NCBI RefSeq assembly: GCF_030908545.1
Contig: NZ_CP133083.1
Coordinates: 620,001 to 684,000 of the forward strand
Origin: Nitrosomonas sp. sh817
Lineage (GTDB): Bacteria; Pseudomonadota; Gammaproteobacteria; Burkholderiales; Nitrosomonadaceae
Direction: 5' to 3'
DNA: 64,000 nucleotides
A program made the translations under genes and the position numbers. A model generated the notes under the pieces. The model was not told the origin of the DNA. It ran no database searches and saw only the letters and a program-made list of their open reading frames with translations. Of this stretch, positions 1-9,978 are shown in pieces. Each line of letters starts with the position of its first letter. Positions within the stretch are counted from its first letter, which is position 1.

Positions 1-192
1 CACCCCTTTGATAAATTCCGGTGAATTGGCAATTTGCGTGATTGCGTCATAGCCGCGGATCTCTTGCACTTTCAGAATTTCGATTCCATATTCTTCGTGC
101 CCAAGCCGGAAAGTCAGAAATTCATTCGCGACCGGCGTGGCCACTGGGGGTTGAGGGTTAGTTGTGTTCATAGTTTGCGATTGCGGCGTCAT
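1..192 (-). CDS. cheW: Chemotaxis coupling protein CheW (N-terminal part)
   Basis: Only the first 64 codons are in the window; the gene runs off the left edge. After a Pro/Thr-rich leader the protein reads [17 protein letters not shown], then [14 protein letters not shown] and SPEFIKGV, the usual opening of a CheW domain. CheW links methyl-accepting receptors to the CheA kinase in the cytoplasm. I chose the ATG at 192 because GGAG lies at 201-204 with good spacing; a second in-frame ATG at 171 is possible. The neighbours that would show a chemotaxis operon are outside the window. Confidence 0.9.
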   Translation of the reverse strand, partial: MTPQSQTMNTTNPQPPVATPVANEFLTFRLGHEEYGIEILKVQEIRGYDAITQIANSPEFIKGV

Positions 193-204
193 AGATATTT
201 CTCC

Positions 205-542
205 TGGCTATTTTTCAACATATCAGCTTAATAATTAACCGAAGCGTTCCGCGGAATTGTCCGGAGCTATCACCGGAGTTTTACGCGACTACCTGCCGAT
301 GACGCATTGAAAAGGTTACATTGCGCATCAGCACGAGTGGTCGAACGATACGTTATTTGTCACGATGAAATGTTGAGAGAATGTAAACTCTTTGTGAAAA
401 ATGGATTCAAATTCCGGCTTTTTCGATCCCGGCCTGTCTTCTTTGCTTGTCCGGTTTGTGCTGCAATGGCTTTTTTCAACGGTAGGGATCAGCCGTAGTA
501 AGCTGAACCGGTCGGTGAAAAACCAAATGGTATGAGGTTTAT
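205..542. other. Intergenic region between cheW and the flavin reductase fusion
   Basis: This 338-base gap separates two divergent genes, so it must hold both promoters. A short plus-strand reading frame at 307-498 has no ribosome-binding site or recognisable product and I do not call it. GAGG at 534-537 sits just before the ATG at 543. I see no clear repeat or RNA gene. Confidence 0.4.
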
Positions 543-2699
543 ATGAGGAAACGCGGGTGGCTCGTCTTACTGCTGGGATTGGCGGTCGGCTGTTTTTTGA
601 TCTTCGACGGAAGCCGGTTTTTCAGTCTCGAAATGCTGAAAGACGGGCGGGATGATTTGTTGCAAGCCTATCAGCGGCAACCGCTGCTGGTGATCGGTAT
701 TTATTCGGCGGTTTATGTCGTCATGGCGGCTTTGTCGTTTCCCGGCGCTGCAGTGATGACCCTGGCCGGCGGGGCGATATTCGGCGTGTGGGTGGGGGTG
801 CCGGTGGTCTTGATCTCGGCTACCATTGGCGCCACATTGGCATTCTGGATGGCGCGGTATTTGTTGCGGGATATCGTGCAGCGGCGCTTCGGCGACCGTC
901 TGGAAGCGATCAACAAGGGGCTGGAACGCGACGGCGCGTTTTATTTATTTTCGCTGCGGCTGGCGCCGGTTTTTCCATTCTTTCTGATCAATTTGCTGAT
1001 GGGATTGACCGCGATGCGGACCGGTACATACTTCCGGGTCAGTCTGGCCGGAATGTTCGCCGGAACCGCCGTATACGTTAACGCAGGTACGCAGCTGGCA
1101 GCGATTACGCAGCTATCGGACGTGATGTCGCCGGAGATGATCGTTTCGTTCACGTTGCTGGCGCTGTTTCCGTGGCTGGCGCGCTGGGGTATTGAGCGGA
1201 TTAAAACCCAGCGGTTGTATGCGCGCTGGCCGAAGCCAGCCCGCTTTGACCGGAATCTGGTGGTGATCGGCGCCGGCGCCGCCGGACTGGTCAGCGCTTA
1301 TGTTGCCGCTGCAACCTGCGCCAAGGTGACGCTGATCGAACGCCACAAGATGGGCGGCGATTGCCTCAATTACGGCTGCGTGCCGTCTAAGGCGCTGATT
1401 CGTAGCGCGACGTTTCTGCAACAGGCAAAGCATGCCGCTTCGCTGGGAATTCAACGAGCCGATGTGACTTACGATTTTGCGGAGGTGATGGCGCGGGTGC
1501 AGCGGATTGTCAAAACCGTCGAGCCGCATGATTCAGTGGAACGTTACACCAGCCTCGGCGTGGAAGTGCTGCACGGCGATGCAACCATCGTATCGCCGTG
1601 GTCGGTGGAAGTGAACGGTCAAACACTGACCACGCGCGCCATCGTTATTGCTAGCGGCGCGCGTCCGCTGGTGCCGGATATTCCCGGATTGCAAGCCGTG
1701 TGTTATTACACTTCCGATACCATCTGGACAATGACCGAGCGGCCGCAACGTTTGATCGTGCTGGGCGGCGGCCCGGTCGGGTGCGAATTGGCGCAGGCTT
1801 TTGCACGGCTCAGTTGCAATGTTACGCAAGTTGTTCGCAGCGATTTGTTGCCGCGTGAAGATATGGATGCCGTGGATTTAGTTAAAGCCGCCTTGCAAGC
1901 CGATGGCGTGAACCTATTGACGCACGCGGAAGTGTTGCGATGCGAGCGGCAAGGCAACGAGCAACTCTTGATCCTGCGTAAGCAAAACGGCGAAGAAACG
2001 AGGTTGCCGTTTGACGCGTTGTTATGCGCGGTTGGCCGGGTCGCGCGTACCGAAGGTTTCGGGCTGGAACAGCTCGGCATAACCGTTTCTCCGCAGCGCA
2101 CCATCGAAACCAATGGTTGGCTGCAAACGGTTTATCCGAATATCTACGCGTGCGGCGACGTTGCAGGCCCGTATCAGTTTACGCACACCGCCGCGCATCA
2201 AGCGTGGCATGCCTCGGTCAACGCCTTGTTCGGCTCGGTTAAACGCTTCAAAGCCGATTATTCGGTGATTCCGCGGGTGACTTTCACCGACCCGGAAGCG
2301 GCGCGGGTTGGCTTGTCGGAAAACGAAGCGCAAACGCGGCATATCGCTTACGAAGTGACGCGCTTTGATCTTTCTGAGCTGGATCGGGCGATTACCGACG
2401 AGGCCGCGCACGGTTTCGTGAAAGTGCTGACCGTACCGGGCAGCGATCGCATCCTTGGTGTCAGTATCGTCAGCAGGCATGCCGGCGACATGCTGGCGGA
2501 ATTCGTGCTGGCGATGAAACATGGCCTGGGTTTGAACAAGATTCTAAGCACCATTCACGCCTACCCGACCTGGCCGGAAGCGAATAAATACGCAGCGGGT
2601 GCCTGGAAACGCGCGCATGCGCCGCAACGATTGCTAAAGTGGCTGGAGCGATATCATGCGCGCCAGCGGGGAAAGACCGGAACTGCGTCAGATTCCTAG
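543..2699 (+). CDS. TVP38/TMEM64 membrane domain fused to a mercuric-reductase-like FAD oxidoreductase
   Basis: This 718-residue protein has two halves. Residues about 1-220 are a TVP38/TMEM64 (DedA-like, SNARE-associated) membrane domain with several hydrophobic helices and a GGAIFGVW stretch. Residues about 235-700 are a class-I pyridine nucleotide-disulfide oxidoreductase: FAD-binding VIGAGAAGLVSAY, redox-active cysteines in GGDCLNYGCVPSK, NAD(P)H-binding VLGGGPVGCELA, the second FAD motif YACGDVAGP and a C-terminal dimer-interface IHAYPTWPE with the His used as base in this family. The substrate is unknown; dihydrolipoamide or a metal are possibilities by family. The fusion should tether the reductase to the inner membrane. 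The gene ends tail-to-tail with the next one, overlapping by four bases. Confidence 0.88.
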   Translation: MRKRGWLVLLLGLAVGCFLIFDGSRFFSLEMLKDGRDDLLQAYQRQPLLVIGIYSAVYVVMAALSFPGAAVMTLAGGAIFGVWVGVPVVLISATIGATLAFWMARYLLRDIVQRRFGDRLEAINKGLERDGAFYLFSLRLAPVFPFFLINLLMGLTAMRTGTYFRVSLAGMFAGTAVYVNAGTQLAAITQLSDVMSPEMIVSFTLLALFPWLARWGIERIKTQRLYARWPKPARFDRNLVVIGAGAAGLVSAYVAAATCAKVTLIERHKMGGDCLNYGCVPSKALIRSATFLQQAKHAASLGIQRADVTYDFAEVMARVQRIVKTVEPHDSVERYTSLGVEVLHGDATIVSPWSVEVNGQTLTTRAIVIASGARPLVPDIPGLQAVCYYTSDTIWTMTERPQRLIVLGGGPVGCELAQAFARLSCNVTQVVRSDLLPREDMDAVDLVKAALQADGVNLLTHAEVLRCERQGNEQLLILRKQNGEETRLPFDALLCAVGRVARTEGFGLEQLGITVSPQRTIETNGWLQTVYPNIYACGDVAGPYQFTHTAAHQAWHASVNALFGSVKRFKADYSVIPRVTFTDPEAARVGLSENEAQTRHIAYEVTRFDLSELDRAITDEAAHGFVKVLTVPGSDRILGVSIVSRHAGDMLAEFVLAMKHGLGLNKILSTIHAYPTWPEANKYAAGAWKRAHAPQRLLKWLERYHARQRGKTGTASDS

Positions 2700-3556
2700 T
2701 TTACAAAAATCTCCGACACACTCTCCATCCTGCCATTGACCATCTCGCTGAAGGTCTGGTCGACGCTGGCATTCGGCAGGCGCTTGATCAGCACTTTATC
2801 GCCCATGTTCCCCGATTCCCTGAGTTGCAGACGATGGCGCGAGTGCTCTTGCATCGGGATGGCGACGGATGATTGCAGCACGAGTGCTTCGCGCTGCCCG
2901 GGCAATGTTACGTTGCCGATGGATTTGAATTGCACGGCGTTATCCAGGTCGGCGATGTAGATCGCGCGTTTGGAGAGTTCACCGAGAACGTAGTAATTCC
3001 AGAAAGTCTGATTAGCGCCGAAACGGATGAAAAATTTGCGCTCGGCAGGATCCAGTTGATCCGAGCACAATCCTTGCGCATCGGCGGTAATGTTCATTTG
3101 CAGAATGAACGCGGGTTTTATGAGCAGATCCTTGCGATCCAGAATGCTTGCCAGCGGTTCGACCGCCATGTCCGCCCATGAGTCTTCCGCGACCGTGGCG
3201 CCGCCGTGCAGCAATTGTTTGTCTGGATTATCTCGGTTGATTGCGCGGTTATCGAAAAAAAGTATTGCCTGATCGGGCGGCGCGCCAGGCGCTGTGTAGC
3301 GCAGAAAATTGGGATCCTTGGCAAAAACTTTGAATGTCAGCGTCAGATTGTCGGCGGCATGAAGGCGCAGAATATCGATATTGTCATGATCAAAATAAAC
3401 CGCGACGCCGCTTTCGGAAGATTTGAGCAGCAAGCCGGCATTGCGTAGCAACGCAACGCTGGGTGCGGTGGGAACAAACTCGAGCAATTTGCAGTTATTT
3501 CCCGAGAAATAGGCATGTTCGATGGTGACGCTGAAGAGCGGACAGTATGTACCCAT
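2696..3556 (-). CDS. Unidentified protein next to a DUF4255 protein
   Basis: I do not recognise this 286-residue protein. It has no signal peptide or membrane segment and is rich in short hydrophobic stretches that would fit beta structure. It starts 26 bases after the stop of the DUF4255/Pvc16-like gene and on the same strand, so the two are probably co-transcribed. Genes of this size often accompany DUF4255 proteins in contractile-injection clusters, but I cannot assign a role from sequence. There is no sheath, tube or baseplate gene nearby. Confidence 0.7.
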   Translation of the reverse strand: MGTYCPLFSVTIEHAYFSGNNCKLLEFVPTAPSVALLRNAGLLLKSSESGVAVYFDHDNIDILRLHAADNLTLTFKVFAKDPNFLRYTAPGAPPDQAILFFDNRAINRDNPDKQLLHGGATVAEDSWADMAVEPLASILDRKDLLIKPAFILQMNITADAQGLCSDQLDPAERKFFIRFGANQTFWNYYVLGELSKRAIYIADLDNAVQFKSIGNVTLPGQREALVLQSSVAIPMQEHSRHRLQLRESGNMGDKVLIKRLPNASVDQTFSEMVNGRMESVSEIFVN

Positions 3557-3582
3557 GTTTGATCAATCCGTGATTTTTTTCA

Positions 3583-4158
3583 TCACGATCCTTTAACCAG
3601 CGGTTTGGACTCGCCGACAACTGGCGTGCGGCCTGCGATGTCTCCGCTGTCGAAAGCGACCATGCGGACGCGATAGACAATCGAAGGCAGATATTTTCCG
3701 CCCAAAGCACCCCACAAATTGCTCAAATCCTGAATGGAAAGATTTTCGATATCCAGAATCAGTTTTTCAATGCGGCCATCGAGTTCAGGCACCGTTTGAC
3801 GGTTGATCACATGGTTTTTCTGAAAAAAACTGATGGTGCTGGATAGAAACTTTAACGCTTCGGGATAGTTGTTGCCGGTGAAATTGGCCGTCATCATCAA
3901 GTAGATGTTGAAATAGAGCGGCAGGCTGCTTTGCACCTCGCGATCGCCGACTTCGTGAAGGTTGACGTTGCGGAACGGCACCGCATCCTTCTCGATATTG
4001 ACCAGAAAAATGACCAGCTTGTTATTGACATTGGCGGCGACGGTGCCGTCCATTTCCAGTAAATTGGAGACTACCACCACGTCTTCGCCGAGATTATAAA
4101 TGCGGCGGAAATGCTGATTCAGTTGTGTTGCGAGCAGTTGTACGGTCACATTGATCAT
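3583..4158 (-). CDS. DUF4255 / Pvc16 N-terminal domain protein
   Basis: The 191-residue product reads like the DUF4255 family: MINVTVQLLATQLNQHF at the start, then VSNLLEMDG, NNKLVIFLVNIEKDAV, LYFNIYLMMTANFTGNNY and LSNLWGALGGKYLPS. DUF4255 is the N-terminal domain of Pvc16/Afp16, the cap or tube-terminator component of extracellular contractile injection systems. I chose the ATG at 4158; a longer frame up to 4290 would overlap the ATPase gene and adds no family-like sequence. It lies 31 bases after the HerA-like ATPase and 26 bases before an unidentified gene. No other injection-system genes are visible, so its partner machine is elsewhere or absent. Confidence 0.78.
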   Translation of the reverse strand: MINVTVQLLATQLNQHFRRIYNLGEDVVVVSNLLEMDGTVAANVNNKLVIFLVNIEKDAVPFRNVNLHEVGDREVQSSLPLYFNIYLMMTANFTGNNYPEALKFLSSTISFFQKNHVINRQTVPELDGRIEKLILDIENLSIQDLSNLWGALGGKYLPSIVYRVRMVAFDSGDIAGRTPVVGESKPLVKGS

Positions 4159-4189
4159 AGCGGAACGCAGTATAAAAGAGTGGAGAAGG

Positions 4190-5698
4190 CTAACGCCGTT
4201 TTCGCCCGAGCAGCGAGCCGAGCAAGCCACGAGTGATTTCACGCGCGATTGAAGAACCGACGGAACGGGCTGCGCTTTTTGCAAAGGCATCGATCATTCC
4301 TTCGCGCCGCCCGCCGCGTTTGCCGGTCGAACCCAGCAATAAGTCACCCAGACCGGATAGTACGTCAGCGCCTGCACCTGCGGCATCGGCGGTTTTGGAG
4401 GAATCGCCGCCAGTGCTTTCTACGTCAGCGCGTGCTTGCAGGATTTCATACGCGCTTTCACGGTCGATTGCCTGATCGTAGACGCCGGCTACGAGCGAGG
4501 ATTGCATCAATTGCAGGCGTTCCTGCGTTGATATTGGGCCGGTCTGGCTGGCAGGCGGCAAGATAAAAGCGCGCTGCGTGACGCCCGGCGTGCCGTCGGC
4601 ATCGAGAAACGAAACCAGCGCTTCGCCGACGGATAGTTCCAGAATCGCTTGCTTGACGTTTAGCTGCGGATTTGAGCGCATGGTCTCTGCGATGGCGTTG
4701 ACCGCTTTTTGATCGCGCGGGGTAAATGCGCGCAATGCGTGTTGAATGCGGTTGCCGAGTTGCGCCAGGATCTTTTCCGGGATATCCAGCGGGTTTTGCG
4801 TGACGAAATAGATACCGACCCCTTTGGAGCGGATCAGGCGCACGACTTGCTCGATCTTTTCCAGTAATGCAGGCGAGGCCATGTTGAAAAGCAGATGCGC
4901 TTCGTCAAAGAAGAATACCAGCTTGGGCTTGTCGCGATCACCGCATTCCGGCAGTTGGTCGTATAGCTCGGATAAAAGCCATAGCAGAAAGCAACTGTAG
5001 AGCCGTGGCGAGTTTAGTAATTTTTCGGCAGCGAGGATATTGATGACGCCTTGGCCGTCGATGGTTTGCATTAAATCTTCGATAGCGAGCATCGGTTCGC
5101 CGAAGAAACGCTCGCCGCCCTGTGTTTCGATTTGCAGCAAGGCCCGCTGAATCGCGCCGATCGAAGCGGATGACACATTGCCGTATTGGGTTTTAAGCGT
5201 ATTCGCATTGTCGCCGGCAAACTGCAGCAATGCGCGCAAGTCTTTCAAGTCGAGCAGCAGCAAGCCGTGATCGTCGGCTACTTTGAAAACCAGTGATAAT
5301 ACGCCTTCCTGGGTTTCATTCAGGTTCAGCAAGCGCGAGAGCAGCAACGGTCCCATATCGGAGATCGTAGCGCGCAGCGGGTGACCGTTTTCCTGTAATA
5401 CATCCCATAGCGTCACCGGAAAGCCGTGCCAACGGGGTTCGCTCAATTGCAGTTTTTCCAGGCGCGCCCGCAGTTTCTCCGATAGCGATCCGGGCTTGCT
5501 GATGCCGGTCAAATCGCCTTTGATATCGGCCATGAACACCGGCACGCCGATACTGGAAAAGCTTTCCGCCATTTTTTGCAGCGTCACGGTCTTGCCGGTG
5601 CCGGTTGCGCCGGTAATACAGCCGTGCCGTGTGGCCATTTCGGGTAAGAGCGCTAATTCCGCAGTATTGGTTGAGGCGATGATCAATGAATTTACCAT
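4190..5698 (-). CDS. yjgR: HerA/FtsK-type ATPase of the YjgR (DUF853) family
   Basis: This 502-residue cytoplasmic ATPase starts with [19 protein letters not shown], a Walker A motif (GATGTGKT) typical of HerA-like enzymes. Walker B is [12 protein letters not shown]. The conserved [15 protein letters not shown] and [14 protein letters not shown] segments match YjgR/DUF853. HerA relatives pump DNA, but the cellular role of YjgR is not established. The C-terminal 90 residues are Gly/Ala/Arg-rich, end in [12 protein letters not shown] and are probably flexible. The gene is first in a co-directional trio with the DUF4255 gene and an unknown gene; whether the ATPase works with them is open. The start at 5698 is the first ATG of the conserved region. 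Confidence 0.88.
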   Translation of the reverse strand: MVNSLIIASTNTAELALLPEMATRHGCITGATGTGKTVTLQKMAESFSSIGVPVFMADIKGDLTGISKPGSLSEKLRARLEKLQLSEPRWHGFPVTLWDVLQENGHPLRATISDMGPLLLSRLLNLNETQEGVLSLVFKVADDHGLLLLDLKDLRALLQFAGDNANTLKTQYGNVSSASIGAIQRALLQIETQGGERFFGEPMLAIEDLMQTIDGQGVINILAAEKLLNSPRLYSCFLLWLLSELYDQLPECGDRDKPKLVFFFDEAHLLFNMASPALLEKIEQVVRLIRSKGVGIYFVTQNPLDIPEKILAQLGNRIQHALRAFTPRDQKAVNAIAETMRSNPQLNVKQAILELSVGEALVSFLDADGTPGVTQRAFILPPASQTGPISTQERLQLMQSSLVAGVYDQAIDRESAYEILQARADVESTGGDSSKTADAAGAGADVLSGLGDLLLGSTGKRGGRREGMIDAFAKSAARSVGSSIAREITRGLLGSLLGRKRR

Positions 5699-5854
5699 CT
5701 AGTCTATTAAAAAACACTACCGTGACATAATTGTATGTCAAACTCCGGTAAAGACAATAAAAACATGTTCGTGGATAGAGACCATGCGGTACGCGTGAAA
5801 GAGTCTGGAGTGCGATGAACGGCGCGGATTGATTAATTGCCGGATAAAAAACGT

Positions 5855-6853
5855 ATGAATAAAAAGTTGATTTGCGGCGATATTGGCGGCACCAAAACTT
5901 TATTGCAATTGGTTGAAATAACCGATGACAATGGACAGGAACGCTTGATCCAGCATTATCGTAGCGCCGATTTCACCTCCTTTTCAGAGATTCTGAGGGA
6001 TTTTCTGAGTCAAGCCGGAGCTTCCAATCGACCGCATGCGGCTTGTTTTGCGGTAGCGGGACCGATTACCGGTCAGCAGGTGGCATTGACGAATTTATCC
6101 TGGCAATTCAGCAGCGCAAGCCTCTCGGCGGAATTTTCAATTCCCGCCGTAAAGCTGCTCAATGATTTTGAAGCCATTGCACTGGCAATCGAACATGTGC
6201 CGTCCAGCGATTTACTGACACTGCAAGCCGGGCAAGCGCACCCGCAAACCACGCGGGTTGTCTTAGGCGCGGGCACCGGCATGGGCGTGGCATGGCTGGC
6301 ATGGTTGCATGACCGGTATCACGCTTTGCCGACAGAAGCGGGGCATATGGATTTTGCGCCGGTTGATCCGCTGCAGATTAAATTATTGGAGTCGCTCCAA
6401 CACCGGTTCGGTCATGTGTCGGTCGAACGTTTATTATCCGGTTCCGGATTGACCAATATATTTAAGTTCTTACAACAAGACGATGGCGGCGATTTCCATC
6501 CGGTTTCCGTTGAGCTTGAAGAAGATAGCGGCGCGGCCATCACATCGCTGGCGCTGATGCAACATCACCCGGTGGCGATTCAATCACTGGAACTGTTCGC
6601 CGCGATTTATGGGGCGTATGCCGGTAATCTGGCGTTGGCGGGATTATGCCGCGGCGGTGTTTATGTGGCCGGCGGGATCGCGCCCAAAATTGCCGATGTG
6701 TTGTGTTCGGGCGGTTTTATCAAAGCATTTTGCGCCAAAGGACGGTTTTCCGCATTAATGCACGAAATCCCGGTGCATATCGTTACCAATCCGCAAGTTG
6801 GCTTGTTAGGCGCGCAACAAGAAGCGCAACGGCTGCTTAACCGGTCTTGTTAA
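5855..6853 (+). CDS. glk: Glucokinase
   Basis: The 332-residue protein phosphorylates glucose to glucose 6-phosphate with ATP. The phosphate-binding GDIGGTKT is at residues 8-15, VAGPI follows, LNDFEAIALAI holds the catalytic Asp, and VLGAGTGMG plus the zinc-free TEAGHMDF segment are typical of the bacterial Glk family rather than ROK kinases. I chose the ATG at 5855; a TTG start at 5837 would add six residues. Glycogen phosphorylase follows 91 bases downstream on the same strand, so the pair may channel storage glucan and free glucose into glycolysis. Confidence 0.92.
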   Translation: MNKKLICGDIGGTKTLLQLVEITDDNGQERLIQHYRSADFTSFSEILRDFLSQAGASNRPHAACFAVAGPITGQQVALTNLSWQFSSASLSAEFSIPAVKLLNDFEAIALAIEHVPSSDLLTLQAGQAHPQTTRVVLGAGTGMGVAWLAWLHDRYHALPTEAGHMDFAPVDPLQIKLLESLQHRFGHVSVERLLSGSGLTNIFKFLQQDDGGDFHPVSVELEEDSGAAITSLALMQHHPVAIQSLELFAAIYGAYAGNLALAGLCRGGVYVAGGIAPKIADVLCSGGFIKAFCAKGRFSALMHEIPVHIVTNPQVGLLGAQQEAQRLLNRSC

Positions 6854-6944
6854 TCAAGCTCTGATAGACTCTTAGTGGCTTGATGGGGGATATGCGATAA
6901 ACTTGGCGTTTGCCGATCATTATTTTTAGTTTTGGAGAATTCGA

Positions 6945-9500
6945 ATGTTTCCGCGCACTGCTTTTACCGTTACTGTAAACCCTAAGATACCGCCGCGGCT
7001 CAAGCGATTGGAGGAACTGGCCAATAATCTCTGGTATAGCTGGGATCGAGCGACACGCACGCTGTTTTCCCGGTTGGATCCGGTTTTGTGGGAAGCAGTT
7101 GGACATAATCCGAAAGCCTTTTTGAAGCGCGTCGATGAATCGGTGCTGCTGAAGGCAACGGAAGACCGTATTTTTATGGCATCGTATAACAGTATTCTGT
7201 CTACCTACGATTCTTATCACGATGCGCCGTCTGCGTTGAATGGCTCTAAAAGTTTAGGCCCGCAGGATCAGGTCGCTTATTTCTGTTTCGAATTCGGTTT
7301 TCACGAGAGTCTGCCGATCTATTCGGGCGGGTTGGGTATTCTGGCCGGCGACCACTGCAAAGCGGCGAGCGATTTGCATTTGCCTTTTGTCGCGATTGGC
7401 TTGCTCTACCGTCAAGGCTATTTCTTTCAAACGATCGATCGGCTTGGCAATCAGCAAGTGACGTATACCGTGTCGGATTTCGGAGATCTGCCGGTGACGC
7501 CGGTGATGCATCCGGACGGTTCTTCCATGCAAATCGAAGTGCCGCTGCCGGGCCGTCCGGTCATCGCAAAAGTCTGGCAAGTCAGGATCGGTCATGTCAT
7601 GTTGTATTTGCTGGATACCGATTTACCGGAAAATTCGCCGCAGGATCGGAATATCACGCACAATTTGTACGGCGGTGACAAGGCCATGCGCATCGAGCAG
7701 GAGATCATGCTGGGCATGGGCGGCGTGCGCGCGTTGCATGCGCTGGGGATTGAACCGACCGTGTGGCATATCAATGAGGGTCATGCGGCGTTCATGATTC
7801 TGGAACGCATCCACAATCTGGTGCAGCAGGGCCTGGATTTCGCCAGCGCTTTGGAAAGCGTGGCGGTCAACACGGTTTTTACGACGCATACCGCCGTTCC
7901 GGCCGGACACGATCATTTTCCTGCGGAAATGATGCAAACCTACTTCGACAGCTTCTACCGCGATTTGCACATTTCTTACGAAGAATTCATGGCGTTAGGC
8001 CATATTCCCGGAAGCCCCGATTTCAATATGACCGCCCTGGCAATTCACGGATCGCGTACGCACAACGGTGTCAGCAAGATTCACGGGGGCGTTTCCGCGG
8101 ATATTTGCCGGGATTTATGGCCGCAAATCGAACCGGAAGAGAATCCGATCAGCTATATCACCAACGGCGTGCATGTGCCGACGTTTCTGGCGCAGGAATG
8201 GGCGGATTTGTTCGATCGCTATTTGGGGTACGAATGGCGCAATAAAATGTGCGATGACGACTATTGGTCGCGTATCGACGCAATACCGGATCATTTGTTT
8301 TGGAGCGTACGGCAGTCGTTGAAATCGCAAATGTTTTACGGCATCCGTTCGCGCATTGCCGAGCAAAATGCCAGAAATCGCGGTTCCGAAGCGCATCTCG
8401 ACCGGCTGTTGAAGTTTGTCGATCCGATCAATCCCAGCGTACTGACGATTGGATTCGCACGCCGTTTTGCGACTTATAAGCGCGCGGCTTTGTTGTTCGA
8501 AAATCTCGATTGGTTGCGGAGAATCGTGCTTGATCAGGAACGGCCGGTATTGCTGATTTTTGCCGGTAAAGCACATCCGGCGGATGTGCCGGGTCAGGAT
8601 TTGATTCGCCGCATCAGTCAGATTGCCAATTTCCCCGAATTCGAGGGGAGGCTGCTGTTAATCGAAGGCTACGACTTGCGCCTTGCCCGGCGTTTGGTCG
8701 CCGGTGTCGATGTCTGGCTCAATAATCCGATTTATCCGCTGGAAGCCAGCGGCACTTCCGGCATGAAAGCGGGAATCAACGGCGCGATTAATTTGAGCGT
8801 GCTCGACGGCTGGTGGGGGGAAGGTTACGACGGCAAGAACGGCTGGGCGATCAAGCCGGGTCCGGAAGATATGGAAGGCGTAGTCCGCGACAAAGAAGAA
8901 AGCCGCGCATTGTATGAAATTTTGCAGGATCAGGTGGTACCGTTGTTCTACAACTACGGCAAGCTCGGCTACTCGTCCAATTGGGTAAAAATGGCCAAGC
9001 ATTCGATGAAGTCGCTATTGCCTCGATATAACGCCACCCGCATGGTCGACGAGTATGTCAGCAAATTTTACCGTTCCGCCAGCAAAAAAGGAGCGTCATA
9101 CGCTGCGGATGATTTTTCCGGCGCTAGAAATATCGCGGCATGGAAAGCCAAGATCAGGCAAGCTTGGCCCGGAGTATCGCTGAGGCGTCTGGATGCACCC
9201 GTTGAACGGATCTATTTCGACGAAACATTGGATTTTAAGGTGGCGGTTAAGCTGAACAATCTGGCTCCCGGAGATGTGATCGTCGAGTTGTTGATTTGCC
9301 GTCAATTCAAGACTACCCGGCTCGGTAATTTTCAGCATTTTCAATTGGAATGTACCGGCATGCAGGATTCCGGCGAGCATTTGTTTGAGCTCAAGCTTAC
9401 GCCAGAATTGTGCGGGAAACAGGAATATTTCATCCGGGTTTATCCGTACCATTCGCTGCTGACGCATCCGCTGGAAATGGGATTGATGGTGTGGTTGTGA
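6945..9500 (+). CDS. glgP: Alpha-glucan (glycogen) phosphorylase, DUF3417 type
   Basis: The 851-residue enzyme releases glucose 1-phosphate from glycogen or maltodextrin. The N-terminus (RLEELANNLWYSWD) is the DUF3417 domain found in the long bacterial/archaeal alpha-glucan phosphorylase subfamily. YSGGLGILAGDHCK, the conserved GFARRFATYKRA and the pyridoxal-phosphate region EASGTSGMKAGINGAI are all present. The last 120 residues add a beta-rich extension. GGAG ends about 10 bases before the ATG. It lies behind glucokinase, probably in one transcription unit. Confidence 0.93.
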   Translation: MFPRTAFTVTVNPKIPPRLKRLEELANNLWYSWDRATRTLFSRLDPVLWEAVGHNPKAFLKRVDESVLLKATEDRIFMASYNSILSTYDSYHDAPSALNGSKSLGPQDQVAYFCFEFGFHESLPIYSGGLGILAGDHCKAASDLHLPFVAIGLLYRQGYFFQTIDRLGNQQVTYTVSDFGDLPVTPVMHPDGSSMQIEVPLPGRPVIAKVWQVRIGHVMLYLLDTDLPENSPQDRNITHNLYGGDKAMRIEQEIMLGMGGVRALHALGIEPTVWHINEGHAAFMILERIHNLVQQGLDFASALESVAVNTVFTTHTAVPAGHDHFPAEMMQTYFDSFYRDLHISYEEFMALGHIPGSPDFNMTALAIHGSRTHNGVSKIHGGVSADICRDLWPQIEPEENPISYITNGVHVPTFLAQEWADLFDRYLGYEWRNKMCDDDYWSRIDAIPDHLFWSVRQSLKSQMFYGIRSRIAEQNARNRGSEAHLDRLLKFVDPINPSVLTIGFARRFATYKRAALLFENLDWLRRIVLDQERPVLLIFAGKAHPADVPGQDLIRRISQIANFPEFEGRLLLIEGYDLRLARRLVAGVDVWLNNPIYPLEASGTSGMKAGINGAINLSVLDGWWGEGYDGKNGWAIKPGPEDMEGVVRDKEESRALYEILQDQVVPLFYNYGKLGYSSNWVKMAKHSMKSLLPRYNATRMVDEYVSKFYRSASKKGASYAADDFSGARNIAAWKAKIRQAWPGVSLRRLDAPVERIYFDETLDFKVAVKLNNLAPGDVIVELLICRQFKTTRLGNFQHFQLECTGMQDSGEHLFELKLTPELCGKQEYFIRVYPYHSLLTHPLEMGLMVWL

Positions 9501-9546
9501 ATTTCTTATTAAATAACCGCTGGATGTGACAATAGGAGACTTGCTA

Positions 9547-9927
9547 ATGAATCATAATCCTGTCGGCTGGTTTGAAATCTACGTGCAAGATATGACGCGC
9601 GCCAAACAATTCTATGAGTCGGTGTTTCAGACCAAACTCGAACATTTGCAAACGCCTGCGGATATGCCGGTCGAGCTGTGGAGTTTTCCGATGATCGAGA
9701 ATGCCATGGGTGCGCCCGGCGCATTGGTCAAAATGGCGGATGGTCCTTCTGGCGGCAATTGCGTGCTGGTGTATTTTTCGTGCGTTGACTGTGCTGTCGA
9801 AGCTGAACGGGCAGTGCCATCGGGCGGAGAGATTGTGCAAGCTAAAATGCCGATCGGTCAATATGGCTTTATCGCGATGATCCGTGATACCGAAGGCAAT
9901 ATGATCGGATTGCACTCGATGCAGTAG
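9547..9927 (+). CDS. VOC-family (glyoxalase/bleomycin resistance fold) protein
   Basis: This 126-residue protein has the vicinal-oxygen-chelate pattern: VGWFEIYVQDMTRAKQFYES at the start and IAMIRDTEGNMIGLHS at the end. The family includes glyoxalases and dioxygenases but this subgroup has no known substrate. AGGAG at 9533-9537 selects the ATG at 9547 over an upstream in-frame start at 9526. It follows the phosphorylase by 46 bases and ends at a hairpin shared with the convergent globin gene. Confidence 0.88.
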   Translation: MNHNPVGWFEIYVQDMTRAKQFYESVFQTKLEHLQTPADMPVELWSFPMIENAMGAPGALVKMADGPSGGNCVLVYFSCVDCAVEAERAVPSGGEIVQAKMPIGQYGFIAMIRDTEGNMIGLHSMQ

Positions 9928-9933
9928 CTGGTA

Positions 9934-9968
9934 ATCGCAAACCCGCTGCGAGCAACGGGTTTGCTGAT
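9934..9968. terminator. Bidirectional hairpin terminator
   Basis: GCAAACCCG at 9937-9945 pairs with CGGGTTTGC at 9956-9964, and flanking AATC/GATT extend the stem. It lies exactly between two convergent genes. The T-run is weak, so termination strength is uncertain. Confidence 0.6.
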
Positions 9969-9978
9969 TGCGAGGTGT

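Noticed and set aside
2022-2522. Long minus-strand frames inside the flavin reductase gene
   Set aside because: They run antisense to a gene with clear motifs and show no ribosome-binding site or family match.
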